Notes: generated by a model not told the origin, from the letters alone. 34,948 nucleotides of DNA from an uncultured Caldilinea sp. (GCF_937128415.1 NZ_CAKZMJ010000077.1:1-34948), one strand, 5' to 3'. Shown: positions 1-12,164, counted from the stretch's first letter. A program made the numbers and translations.

Positions 1-1092
<1,092 letters not shown>

Positions 1093-1095
1093 CGT

Positions 1096-2637
<1,542 letters not shown>

Positions 2638-2718
2638 GCCAGTAGCATAATTGCGAGCGTGTGGCTCCTCCGTAAGCTTTCATCTCAACCGCAAGCGGGA
2701 TCGACCCGTTCTCCTGAT

Positions 2719-3543
<825 letters not shown>

Positions 3544-3597
3544 ATGCACCTCCTGATGTGCAAAATCGACGAGACTGCTTGGAAATATTGAGAATCA

Positions 3598-3668
3598 TCG
3601 TAGGTCGCCGCTGCTGGCGTGACGAAACGGCGTGAACGTAGACGTCCCGCCCAAGGCGTGACCTACGA
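3598..3668. repeat. REP/MITE-like intergenic element with 9-bp terminal inverted repeats
   Basis: TCGTAGGTC at 3598-3606 is matched by its exact reverse complement at 3660-3668. Between and across the ends are three direct copies of GGCGTGA (at 3616, 3629 and 3655). The element lies between the 3' end of the CHAT operon and the SnoaL-rhodanese gene. Short elements with matched ends and no coding capacity are usually dispersed chromosomal repeats. Only one copy is in this window, so the class is inferred. Confidence 0.45.
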
Positions 3669-3760
3669 AATGCCATGACCATCAGGAATTTCGGCGCCAA
3701 CCGCAGGCGGCAGGCCGAACTGTTGCCGCGATAGGTCGCACGCCTGATGTCGATCCATAC

Positions 3761-3780
3761 ACGCGTCAGCGCTGGCGCGT
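3761..3780. other. 20-bp near-perfect palindrome downstream of the CHAT gene
   Basis: ACGCGTCAGCGCTGGCGCGT is self-complementary except for one mismatched pair (T against G in the outer arms). It sits 37 bp past the CHAT stop codon. It could form a hairpin that stabilises or ends the operon transcript, or be a protein-binding site. No U-run follows in either direction, so it is not called an intrinsic terminator. Confidence 0.35.
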
Positions 3781-3816
3781 CTTCTATGCAAGCGCGGTGA
3801 ATGTGCTCCGCGTCCT

Positions 3817-5913
3817 TCATGCACCTATCACGATAAATGGCGACCAATAGCGCTCTGCTCCTGCACCTCCAACAGGGAATAATTCCGCCGGCGCTTCACG
3901 GCTGTGGGTCGGAACACCCGCTTCTCTGTCAAGAAATGAGAGTTGAGCTTGCCGAAGCGCTTGAGCAGGTTCAAGGCCGCTGAAAAGCCCCTGATAAAAT
4001 GCGATCATGAGATCCGCCGTATGCGCGTCGTCCACAGGCCACAGGCTCACCACCGCCGCGCTCGCTCCACAGGCGAGGAGGCCCCGACTGACGCCGAGCA
4101 CGTCGTCTCCGCTGGTGCGAGCGCCCTCTCCGGTGCTGCATGCGCTGGCGACGATCAGGCGGCATCGACTCTCGACCGCAATGAGGTCGATGACCGTCAG
4201 TTGCTCTCCATCGGACAGAAGGAAAGCCGAAAACAGCGGCGCTTCCGGGCAAAATCTGGCGTGGGTGGCCAGGTGGACGATGTCGGCGGTGCGCAGCGCA
4301 TCGAGCACGGCGTCTCGCGTCACCTGCGAACCACAGCGGAGAAGGTGCGCGCGGTCGCCGGCAAGTGTTACAATCTCTTGCGCCTCGCGCTCTGCATGCC
4401 GCAGAGAACTGACTGTAACCGTCTCTCCCGTCGGCGAAGTCCACCGCGCATCACTCGGATTGCCGAATGCGGCGATCGCAGCGTTTTGGAAGTTTATCGA
4501 TTTTCTGCCGATCAGGTCAGGGAAGACGCCCAAGGTGGGGAGAACCGAACAGGCATGGGTGGCGACGAGCGCTCGACCGCGCCACAGAAGGGCCGCAAAT
4601 GGAAGCGCCCGAAGCGGGCCGCTGGGAACAAGCAGCAGGCGCCCGTTGGCGTCGAGCCCGTTGGCGTCGAGGATGTCATCCGCCCACCCCAGCAGCGCTT
4701 CTGAAAGCGAAGCAAGGCGAGCTTCGCCGGCAAGCGCGCCGAAGCGGCAGGAGGTTCGCACAGCGGCGACGTGATCCGCCAACTCAGAAGCCGAAAGCCC
4801 CAGCCGTTGCACCCACAGACGATCGTGCGTCAACGCCCATCCGAACACGTCGTTCTCGAACAGCTCATAGCCGAGGATGGCGGCGCCTGGCTCAAGTTCT
4901 CGTTGCACGTCGGCCACAACGTCAACGTCAGGTCTGACCGGCGAGCGCAGTAGCGCAGCGCCCGGCCTGTAAAAGAAACTGTAGAGGTCGGGCGCAGCCT
5001 GTCGCAGTCGGGTCTTGGCTTCTCTCCTCGCCGCCTCGGCTGCGCTCAACTTTTCTTCCGCAGCGCGCAGCTTCAGACCTGGCTCCGCCTCGACAAGCAT
5101 GCGGGAAAAGAGGTCGCTCCATTGAAACGCTTCGGCCTCGGCGGCCCAGCATCGACGAATCGCAGGCAGGCGCAACAGAACAGAAACCGGAGCGCGCGTG
5201 ATGGTGTGCAAAATTTCCGCCAGCAATGGGTCGCGACCGAGATCACCCAGGGACAACCCGAGCCGCCAACCTCTTTCGTCATCGGTGTGCGCCAGCGCGG
5301 CGGCTGCCGCGATCTGCGTCAACGAGAAGCCGACTTCGCCGCCGAAATTCAAGCGCAGCACAGTGTCGTCCAGCCTCCGTCGCCGTTGCAATAGCTCCTC
5401 GACGCCTTCCAACGCAACGTTCAAGGCGCCCGCAAAGTGACCTGCGGCGAACAAAGTGCGGGCCAGCAGAGCGGTCTCCCACAGGCTGCGCATGCGGCGA
5501 GCGCCCTCCAGTTGGGCAAAAAGCCAGAGCGCCTCTTCATGTGCGCCGCAGGCCGCCAGGAACACGGCGAGAACGCCGGCGCGCGCTTGGGCGCGAAGTC
5601 CCGCCACCGACGCTGCGGTGATCTTCGCGGTCTCGACGCTGTTCAGCTCCTTGTCGCTCAACAGCGCGGCGTGCGCTTCCCGAAGCACTGCGACGGCCTT
5701 CGCATCCTGGCCGTCCACATGATGGCCGAGGGCAATGAGAAGCGGGGCAAAGGGCAGCTCGCCGACCTGGGCGGTCAAGTCGCCCGCCGGAGGGCGCTGC
5801 AAACGTTCGATCACCGCTGCGAAGCGCACGATCCACGGCGTCCAATCGGCGACTTCATCTCTGACGAGGCGACAATAGGCGTTCAATAGCTCGGCGACTT
5901 CTGTATGGCTCAT
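3817..5913 (-). CDS. CHAT-domain protease with N-terminal helical region
   Basis: A 698-aa protein ending in a CHAT domain, a caspase-superfamily (clan CD) peptidase fold. The catalytic pair is visible: H551 in HLATHARF and C592 in VASACSTGEG. The usual CHAT ending (ERYWSPFIVIGA) closes the protein. CHAT landmarks upstream include LLLVPSGPLRALPFAALL and SSLRHAEREAQEI. Residues about 1-320 are alpha-helical and TPR-like by composition, followed by a charged coiled-coil-like stretch (LKLRAAEEKLSAAEAARREAKTRL). The start is the ATG at 5911-5913, which overlaps the stop of the upstream gene as ATGA. The frame stays open much further upstream, but that part only shadows the neighbouring gene. It is the last gene of a three-gene operon. 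CHAT proteases act in regulated cell death and defence, for example the TPR-CHAT protein of type III-E CRISPR and gasdermin-linked proteases. The target here is unknown. Confidence 0.93.
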   Translation of the reverse strand: MSHTEVAELLNAYCRLVRDEVADWTPWIVRFAAVIERLQRPPAGDLTAQVGELPFAPLLIALGHHVDGQDAKAVAVLREAHAALLSDKELNSVETAKITAASVAGLRAQARAGVLAVFLAACGAHEEALWLFAQLEGARRMRSLWETALLARTLFAAGHFAGALNVALEGVEELLQRRRRLDDTVLRLNFGGEVGFSLTQIAAAAALAHTDDERGWRLGLSLGDLGRDPLLAEILHTITRAPVSVLLRLPAIRRCWAAEAEAFQWSDLFSRMLVEAEPGLKLRAAEEKLSAAEAARREAKTRLRQAAPDLYSFFYRPGAALLRSPVRPDVDVVADVQRELEPGAAILGYELFENDVFGWALTHDRLWVQRLGLSASELADHVAAVRTSCRFGALAGEARLASLSEALLGWADDILDANGLDANGRLLLVPSGPLRALPFAALLWRGRALVATHACSVLPTLGVFPDLIGRKSINFQNAAIAAFGNPSDARWTSPTGETVTVSSLRHAEREAQEIVTLAGDRAHLLRCGSQVTRDAVLDALRTADIVHLATHARFCPEAPLFSAFLLSDGEQLTVIDLIAVESRCRLIVASACSTGEGARTSGDDVLGVSRGLLACGASAAVVSLWPVDDAHTADLMIAFYQGLFSGLEPAQALRQAQLSFLDREAGVPTHSREAPAELFPVGGAGAERYWSPFIVIGA

Positions 5914-7451
5914 GAGGAGGCTCCAGGCAGAATATTCAGGTCGAGCAGACTCTGTTGCGTACGCGCAAAGGCGGCGCGACCGGAGGACCAGGCCAGCAGC
6001 ATCGCGCCGGTTTGCGCCACGCGTTGGCGCAGGCGCACCCACGCCCCGAGTTGCCCCGGCGCAGAGGGCTTCATCGCGGTGAGCGCATCGATGTAGCCGT
6101 CGAAGGCGCGTTGCATGGCCGGAATCCCCTGGGACGACTCCCAACCAGACGCCAGCAGATCGGCCTCTTCTGCGACGGCGTCTGCATTTGCCACCGGCGC
6201 CTGTAGCCCATCGAAGAGCGCGGCGGCGAGTTGGGTTGCTTTGATGGCGGCGGCGAGTTCGCCTCGTCGGCGCCACCTGCGCCCGGCTGCGAGAAACAGA
6301 TACCCCAATCCCAATGCATACGAAAAGCTGCCGCTTTTCATTCCCCATTCCCCGATGCTATGCGCTTTTTGAAGCTGAAACTCCTCGAATGGGTAATTCT
6401 GCTCGAGGGCGCAGATCAGCGACCGGCACTGCACAAGTTGCTGCCCGGCTTCATCGCCGGCGCGCTGAAAGGCGGACTGCGCCTCCACCAGATGGCGAAT
6501 CTCGAATGTCGCCGGCATGTCGGCCGGCTTCGCCCGCATTGTCCGACTCGCGGCGAGCGCCAACGCTGCGCCGACGCCGATCCGCCACCTGTGGGTTTCA
6601 AAGAGGCTGCGCGCTCTGCTTTTGCCTTCAAAGACCGCAGTCCAGTCCTCCGGGGGGTTAGGCGACGTCCCTTCCTCCAGCGCGTCCAAAACGCTGCGAC
6701 TCATCGATTGAATATCGCCTGCAAAGAGGTCGAGCGCCTCCGGCGTCGTCCGGGCCGTGGCGTCCAGATCGTCGATCAGCAGGGCAAAGAGTCCTTCGCC
6801 GATTGGGCGCCCCATCTCCCGACAAGCCGCAATTCCTTTCATGGCGAATTGTCGAGCGGCGCCTTTCTCATCGACAAGGCGGAGCATCAGAGCATGGACG
6901 AGCATCACTCCAAGCGCAATCACCGGGGATAGCTCCCCCGATTGCAGTCGCTCCGCCGCCTGCGCCATGCGACGAAAAAGCGGCTTCGATTCCTCCGGCG
7001 CCGAAGCAGACGCCAGTTCATTCACCAATGGGGCGATTTGGGTGACAAACCAGACTTCCTGCTCAACAGAAGCCGGCAGCGCGGGCAATTGTCGGCGCCA
7101 GAAATCTCGCTCGACGGCCCACTCCAGCAAAGACCACCTGCGCTCCACTTCGAGCGGCGACGAACCCGGGCTCCACTCCCGACACGCGCCAAAATCGGCG
7201 AACTCCGCCAGTCGGCGATAGCCGCCTGCCAGTGCGCGGTCATCGACCCCGGTGGCGGCGCCTTCGGCCCGGGAGAAGGCCTCGCGCGCCCGTTTCACCT
7301 GACCGGCGCACAGCAACACCTTGCCGAGCATGAGGAGGTCGTTGGGAGCCTCCGAATCTTTGAGGTCGGCTTCTGCAGCGGCGAGGTCAGCCTCATATTC
7401 ATGCGGCAATAAGAAGCGCAGGATGGAACTCACATAAGGGCCAAAGATCAT
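5910..7451 (-). CDS. Uncharacterised 513-aa, probably helical protein between the caspase and CHAT genes
   Basis: No family is recognised with confidence. The sequence is rich in Ala, Leu, Glu and Trp with the cadence of stacked helix pairs (for example NDLLMLGKVLLCAGQVKRAREAFSRAEG near residues 38-65, and ELAAAIKATQLAAALFDGLQ near 415), so a degenerate TPR or alpha-solenoid fold is inferred. There is no signal peptide, no obvious transmembrane helix and no nucleotide-binding motif. The ATG at 7449-7451 overlaps the caspase stop and the TGA at 5910-5912 overlaps the CHAT start, both as ATGA. The three proteins are therefore probably made in step. Since TPR-CHAT proteins normally carry their helical repeats on the same chain, this ORF may be a split-off sensor or scaffold arm. 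Substrate-like or inhibitor roles are equally open. Confidence 0.85.
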   Translation of the reverse strand: MIFGPYVSSILRFLLPHEYEADLAAAEADLKDSEAPNDLLMLGKVLLCAGQVKRAREAFSRAEGAATGVDDRALAGGYRRLAEFADFGACREWSPGSSPLEVERRWSLLEWAVERDFWRRQLPALPASVEQEVWFVTQIAPLVNELASASAPEESKPLFRRMAQAAERLQSGELSPVIALGVMLVHALMLRLVDEKGAARQFAMKGIAACREMGRPIGEGLFALLIDDLDATARTTPEALDLFAGDIQSMSRSVLDALEEGTSPNPPEDWTAVFEGKSRARSLFETHRWRIGVGAALALAASRTMRAKPADMPATFEIRHLVEAQSAFQRAGDEAGQQLVQCRSLICALEQNYPFEEFQLQKAHSIGEWGMKSGSFSYALGLGYLFLAAGRRWRRRGELAAAIKATQLAAALFDGLQAPVANADAVAEEADLLASGWESSQGIPAMQRAFDGYIDALTAMKPSAPGQLGAWVRLRQRVAQTGAMLLAWSSGRAAFARTQQSLLDLNILPGASS

Positions 7452-9337
7452 GCCGCCTCCACCGTTGAAGCATTCAAGGAGGCGCCCTGCGCCCGCGGCG
7501 TCGGGCTGAGGTTGAAGTCAAAAACTCGCACGTCATAGCGACCTCCATCCGGCCGGCTCGCCGGAATCTCGCGCGTCGTTCCCTGGCGCATGCTGGCGAG
7601 CAGCGCTTCAAGCGGCGTTCGGTGACCACGCGTCGAGTCCCGCGGCGTTTCAAAGCTCTGAAAATCGTTCCAATCTTCGGCGAGGATGACGAGGATCGAC
7701 TCGCGGCGCGCTTCGGTCGTCGGGACTTCTTCGGGCCAGGTGAGCGGACCTAGCCCTTCGAGGACTCCGAAGCGTTCGCCAAGCGTGTAGCCGGCGCCCG
7801 GAGCGATCTTGCGCCCCGTTGGAGTCGCCGCCGTGAGCAATGTGACCGCTCCTCTCACCCCAATGTCGAAGATCGCCGCGTAGAGATCGACGTCCGTTTT
7901 GTTCTCAATGGTGACGTATACAAAATCGCCGACGTGCAGCGTCTCTCCGGCGCTGAGTGGAACCGGTTTCCCGTTGACGACGCGGCCCCAGCGCACGGCT
8001 GCAACGGTCGGCGGAAGTCCGCCCGCTTGCAGGTCTCGCAGCGCCAGCGCCTTCGCCCAACGCTCCAGCCGTGCGCGCGTGTTCTGCCGTCCTCCAGCAT
8101 CATTGGGCTCCGAGTGTGCGATCTGCCCTTTGTTGTCATCGAACAAGGTCAATCGCTGATTTTCGACGACCACTTCAAAATCGTTCGGCCCGTCTGCGAC
8201 CAACTCCAGAAAACGGCTGGTTTGAAGCGTCTGCAGCAAGGGAGCGATGCTCTTGGCGTCTCCACGAACGGAGACTCTGGCGCAGGGAAAAGGAAGGGTG
8301 CGCGGAATCGCCAATGTCCCAGCTTGAGGCGGTTGCGCTTGTGAAGCCACGTGCAGAGCGACGCGCGAAACGTTGCCCATAATCTCGACAACGGTGGCTT
8401 CCGCCGCCGAACCTGCTTCGAGATCGGTTGCACCCAGCGGCAGAACGTCGAAAACAGCGCCAGGGCGGGCGCCCAGCAGGCGCCCTGCGCGCAGCGACGG
8501 CCGGCCATCGTCATAGAAGAAGACCACGGCGTCGGAACGGGGGGCGAGCACAGTGGAAAAGAGCAGCCGATCGGCGGGGCCTTCCACTTCAGGCCTTTGT
8601 TCCATGGCCTGGTTCATCACCAGCTCTCGCACGCGCAGCGCCAGCGTTCGCCACGCAAGAGGCGCATCGCCGCACTCTTCCAGTGCAAGCTGGAGCGCGC
8701 GGGTCAGCAGTCCCATCCTGATCAGCTCACCGTTCCTTGGCAGGAGGGCCTCGTAAGCCGAGCGATCGGCTTGGGTGGCCGCCAGACGCACTGCATCTGG
8801 GTTGCTTTCGACATGCACTTGAGAAAGATCGAGCGAGTGCTGAGCCAGGAACTCGTCGACGCCGTCCGCCCACGCGCGCGGGAGAGCTCGGGGCGTCAAC
8901 GCGCTCGGCTCGGCGGCTCGCGACATCTGGGCGGCGTGGCAGCAATCGAGGATGACGGTTACATTTTTCGTGCGCGCCGTAAGCTCCGCCATCAGCGCAG
9001 ACAATTCGACATGGAGGATGCCTCGGAAGCCTCCGCCGGCTCCCCAGTCGGTCGGAACGATGCATTGCAGATGCTTCGGCTGGTTCGGGCGCCTCGTCGG
9101 GTTGACGGCAAAGGCGCCGTGGCCTGAGTAATAGACGACGGCGGCATCGTCTGCTCTGGAGTCGGCAATCAGCCTGCGATAGCCGTCGAGGATTCCGTCG
9201 CGGCTTGCGTCGCTTCCAATGCGACGATCGACGGCGAAGCCATAACGGCCCAAAATCATTTTCATCGCTTCGACGTCGTTATGGACGCCGGTCAGTCCAA
9301 GAATTTGGCTTCCGAGCACCAACGCGCGGCGTTTCAT
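7448..9337 (-). CDS. Caspase-family (peptidase C14) protease with DUF4384-like C-terminal domain
   Basis: A 629-aa protein with an N-terminal caspase p20-like domain (residues about 3-260). The catalytic His is H73 in VVYYSGHGA and the catalytic Cys is C133 in VILDCCHAA. The opening (RRALVLGSQILGLTGVHNDVEAMKMIL) is the classic metacaspase/caspase-like start. Residues about 430-560 resemble DUF4384 (AGETLHVGDFVYVTIENKTD, then YAAIFDIGVRGAVTLL), a beta domain frequently fused to bacterial caspases. The start is the ATG at 9335-9337, with GGGGGAG just upstream. A TTG at 9352 is also in frame but less likely. It is the first gene of the operon with the helical and CHAT genes. Metacaspase-like enzymes usually cut after Arg or Lys, but specificity is not readable here. 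A regulated proteolysis, cell-death or defence role is inferred. Confidence 0.94.
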   Translation of the reverse strand: MKRRALVLGSQILGLTGVHNDVEAMKMILGRYGFAVDRRIGSDASRDGILDGYRRLIADSRADDAAVVYYSGHGAFAVNPTRRPNQPKHLQCIVPTDWGAGGGFRGILHVELSALMAELTARTKNVTVILDCCHAAQMSRAAEPSALTPRALPRAWADGVDEFLAQHSLDLSQVHVESNPDAVRLAATQADRSAYEALLPRNGELIRMGLLTRALQLALEECGDAPLAWRTLALRVRELVMNQAMEQRPEVEGPADRLLFSTVLAPRSDAVVFFYDDGRPSLRAGRLLGARPGAVFDVLPLGATDLEAGSAAEATVVEIMGNVSRVALHVASQAQPPQAGTLAIPRTLPFPCARVSVRGDAKSIAPLLQTLQTSRFLELVADGPNDFEVVVENQRLTLFDDNKGQIAHSEPNDAGGRQNTRARLERWAKALALRDLQAGGLPPTVAAVRWGRVVNGKPVPLSAGETLHVGDFVYVTIENKTDVDLYAAIFDIGVRGAVTLLTAATPTGRKIAPGAGYTLGERFGVLEGLGPLTWPEEVPTTEARRESILVILAEDWNDFQSFETPRDSTRGHRTPLEALLASMRQGTTREIPASRPDGGRYDVRVFDFNLSPTPRAQGASLNASTVEAA

Positions 9338-9509
9338 ATCTCCCCCAGACAAACTTCAATCCGGTGGTTTCGGTCGATGAGGACAAGATAGCACGAAAGG
9401 GGTTGCATTTTTTGCCTTTTCTTGTCAAAAAAGGACGCTCTGCCCGCAACGGTTTGATGTATAATGAATTCATCACGCGGGGCGTTCACCGGTGATTGAG
9501 GAGCGATGC
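9338..9509. promoter_or_regulatory. Divergent intergenic region between the caspase operon and the STAND regulator
   Basis: This 172-bp region must hold the promoters of both the minus-strand caspase operon and the plus-strand XRE-STAND gene. It includes the most AT-rich stretch nearby (about 9405-9470). A perfect TTGACA reads on the minus strand at 9423-9428, but no good -10 lies at the correct distance, so it is only suggestive. The XRE-type regulator next door is the obvious candidate to bind here. No clear operator palindrome was found by eye. Confidence 0.5.
9460..9465 (+). promoter_or_regulatory. Candidate -10 box (TATAAT) for the STAND regulator
   Basis: A consensus TATAAT lies 50 bp before the chosen start. 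Its context ATGTATAATGAA is identical to the one at 12268-12279 before the TolB-like gene. No convincing -35 is placed 16-18 bp upstream, so the assignment rests on the hexamer and its position. Confidence 0.35.
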
Positions 9510-12164
9510 GTGGCTGCTTCCCACGATCCTTTCATCACCTTTTCCACCTGTGGGGAGCTGCTGAAGTTCCTGCGTCGTCGCGCTCACCTTTCATTGCGCG
9601 AACTTTCAATCCAAATTGGCTATAGCGAATCTCACCTGAGCCGCATCGAAAACAACGAACGAACGGTGGATCGCACCAGCTTGCTGGCGCGCTTCGTCCC
9701 CGCTCTGCACCTGCAACATGAACCTGAAATCGTTGCACGCTTGCTGGCGCTGTGCGACCAACAGGTGGAGCCTCCTCCATCTGCAATGCCCCTGTCTCCT
9801 GACCATGGGCCGCCCCTCCCCTCCCCGCCGCCTGCAGAAGAATCTGCCATGCCTTCTCAATTGGCGTCATTTATCGGTCGCGTCGAGGAGATCGTCGAGG
9901 TGTGCAAGCTGTTGCAAGACCAAAATGTGCGGCTGCTCACCCTGACCGGCGCCGGCGGATGCGGCAAGACGCGGCTGGCGCTGCGCGTGGGCGAGGAGAT
10001 GGCGCCTTTCTACCCCGACGGCGTACAAATCGTGGAACTGGCGGCGCTGGTCGAACCGCATCTGTTGCCGACCGTATTGGCGACAACCGTAGGGCTGAGC
10101 AAAGTTAGCGACAGCGCAGCACTACTCGATTTCCTCCGGCCATCTCAACAGCTATTCATTCTGGACAACTGCGAGCATCTGGTGAACGCCGTCGCAGAAC
10201 TGGCGGTCGCGCTGCTCCTGGCCTGTCCACGCCTGCAAATTTTGACCACCAGCCGGGAAGCACTGGCCGTTCCTGGGGAATTCGTCTATCGCATCCAGCC
10301 GCTGGCGTTGCCCACCATGCAAGCCGGCATGACGCCGTCGGCCATCGCGCTGCTGCAATATGACGCCATTCGGCTCTTTGTAGAACGCGCACGGGCTGCG
10401 TCGCACGCGTTCAGATTGACCGACCAGAATGCAGCCGCAGTGGCGAGCATCTGTCACCGCCTGGATGGCATGCCGCTTTGCATTGAGCTGGCGGCGGCGT
10501 GGGTTGCAGTCCTTACGCCGGAACAGATCGCTGCACGGTTGGAGCACGATTTTTCCTTGCTCGCAAGCGCCGGTCGCCGTCCGACGCTGCGACACCAGAC
10601 CTTACAGGCCGCAATCGATTGGAGTTATCGTCTGCTCGCCGAACCCGAACGCACTTTGCTCCGTCGTCTCTCTGTTTTTCGGGGTGGATGGACTCTTGAA
10701 GCCGCAGAGGCGATCGCCGCCGACGAGGAGGGCGTTCAAGGCATGATTGCGCCCCATCAGGTGCTGATGCTGCTCAGACGCCTGATCAACAAATCCCTCG
10801 TCGTAGTGGAGAGCTCCCCTGAAAGCGGCGCGCGGTATCGACTCTTGGAGCCGGTGCGTGAAGTGCTGCATGCAAAATTGTCGGCGTCAGGAGAAGCGCC
10901 GGCGTTGCAGCGGCGTCATCTGGGCTATTATGCCCGCTTGGCGGAGGCGGCGGAGCTTGAACTGTCTGGAGCCAATCAACCGGCGTGGCTGGAGCGGCTG
11001 GAAACAGAGCACGACAACCTGCGCGCCGCCCTGAAATGGGGATGCGAGCAGAGGGGCGAACCGGCGCAAAAAGCGGCGCATCTGGCGGCGCGCATCTGGC
11101 GCTTCTGGTTGGTGCGCGGCCATTATGCGGAAGGACGCCACTGGTTGGAGCAGGCGTTGTCCGACGGTCATCCCTCGGATACGGTGCGCTTGCGCCTGTT
11201 GTATGGCGCAGGCGTGTTGGCGCGCCTCCAGATCGATCTGAATGCTGCGCGGCGCTTCGCCGAAGAACAACTGCATCTTGCCAGGCGCCTGGACGACAGG
11301 CAGGGAATCGCCGACGGCTATGGCGTGCTGGGCTGGATCGAAGAGTTCCTCGGCAACTATCAGACGGCGTTGAACTGTTTCACCGAACGGCTGACGCTTT
11401 CCAGAGCCTTGAACAATTCGCGTGGGATCGCCTATGCGTTGCGCGGGTTAGGCGAGACGGCAACGTCGCTGGGTCGCTACGGCGAAGCCGAAGCATGGCT
11501 GCATGAAGCGTTGACGATCTTTTTGCAACTGGGCGATCAACGGTACGTTGCACAAATATGGAACGATCTGGGCGTGTTGGCGCATCATGCGAACAGGCCG
11601 GGCATCGCCGCACCCTATTTTCAACTCAGCCTGGCCGTCCACCGCCGCCTCGATGACAAACACGGCGTTGCGATGACGCTGCTCCATTTATCGAGGTGCG
11701 CTGCACTGCAACAAGACATTCCAGGCGCCGTCGCATATCACGACGCAGCGACGCAACAGGTCCGCGGCGCAGCCGACAGGCTTCTCCAGGCTGCGCTGTG
11801 GTCAAACCAGGCGCGACTGGCTTTTGAGAATGGGAACTGCGATGAGGCGGACGTTGCCGCTGCGCAGGCGTTGCGGCTCCGCCGCGAGCTGAACCACCGC
11901 CCTGGCGTCGTGGAAGACCTCGAACAGTGCGCAGCGACGGCGCTTGCCAGGCGCCATGCCACGCGCGCCGTCTGCCTGTGGAGCGCAGCGGAACATTTCC
12001 GCACTCTCATGCAAATGCCCTTGCCCTTGAGCGACCAGACGCTTCATGCACAACGGCTCGCCCTCGCCCACAGCCAGCTTACGCAGGCAGAATTTCTCGC
12101 AGCCTGGCAGGCGGGCGGCGCAATGTCCTGGGAGCAAGCCACGATGTACGCCATCGGAGAATGA
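9510..12164 (+). CDS. XRE-type HTH / STAND (NB-ARC-like) NTPase / TPR regulator
   Basis: An 884-aa protein with three parts. Residues about 8-60 form a Cro/C1-type helix-turn-helix (SLRELSIQIGYSESHLSRIE). A Pro-rich linker leads to an NB-ARC-like STAND ATPase (SFIGRVEEIVEV; Walker A GAGGCGKTR with K153; Walker B LFILDNCEHL; a later GMPLCIELAAAW motif). The C-terminal third consists of TPR units (ARRLDDRQGIADGYGVLGWI and LTLSRALNNSRGIAYALRG are two of them). STAND proteins are ligand-gated switches that oligomerise on ATP binding. Here the output should be DNA binding, though TPR-STAND proteins also serve as defence sensors. The GTG at 9510 is preferred because GAGGAG ends six bases before it. 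An earlier GTG at 9492 has no ribosome-binding site. It is transcribed divergently from the caspase-CHAT operon, which it may regulate or sense for. Confidence 0.92.
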   Translation: MAASHDPFITFSTCGELLKFLRRRAHLSLRELSIQIGYSESHLSRIENNERTVDRTSLLARFVPALHLQHEPEIVARLLALCDQQVEPPPSAMPLSPDHGPPLPSPPPAEESAMPSQLASFIGRVEEIVEVCKLLQDQNVRLLTLTGAGGCGKTRLALRVGEEMAPFYPDGVQIVELAALVEPHLLPTVLATTVGLSKVSDSAALLDFLRPSQQLFILDNCEHLVNAVAELAVALLLACPRLQILTTSREALAVPGEFVYRIQPLALPTMQAGMTPSAIALLQYDAIRLFVERARAASHAFRLTDQNAAAVASICHRLDGMPLCIELAAAWVAVLTPEQIAARLEHDFSLLASAGRRPTLRHQTLQAAIDWSYRLLAEPERTLLRRLSVFRGGWTLEAAEAIAADEEGVQGMIAPHQVLMLLRRLINKSLVVVESSPESGARYRLLEPVREVLHAKLSASGEAPALQRRHLGYYARLAEAAELELSGANQPAWLERLETEHDNLRAALKWGCEQRGEPAQKAAHLAARIWRFWLVRGHYAEGRHWLEQALSDGHPSDTVRLRLLYGAGVLARLQIDLNAARRFAEEQLHLARRLDDRQGIADGYGVLGWIEEFLGNYQTALNCFTERLTLSRALNNSRGIAYALRGLGETATSLGRYGEAEAWLHEALTIFLQLGDQRYVAQIWNDLGVLAHHANRPGIAAPYFQLSLAVHRRLDDKHGVAMTLLHLSRCAALQQDIPGAVAYHDAATQQVRGAADRLLQAALWSNQARLAFENGNCDEADVAAAQALRLRRELNHRPGVVEDLEQCAATALARRHATRAVCLWSAAEHFRTLMQMPLPLSDQTLHAQRLALAHSQLTQAEFLAAWQAGGAMSWEQATMYAIGE

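Noticed and set aside
1093..1095. Terminator between radA and the convergent photolyase gene
   Set aside because: Only three bases separate the stops, and no stem followed by a U run is visible around them.
5914..6348. 145-codon N-terminal extension of the CHAT frame
   Set aside because: It overlaps the upstream gene in another frame and is Arg-rich. The ATGA start at 5913 matches the coupling seen at the other junction of the operon.
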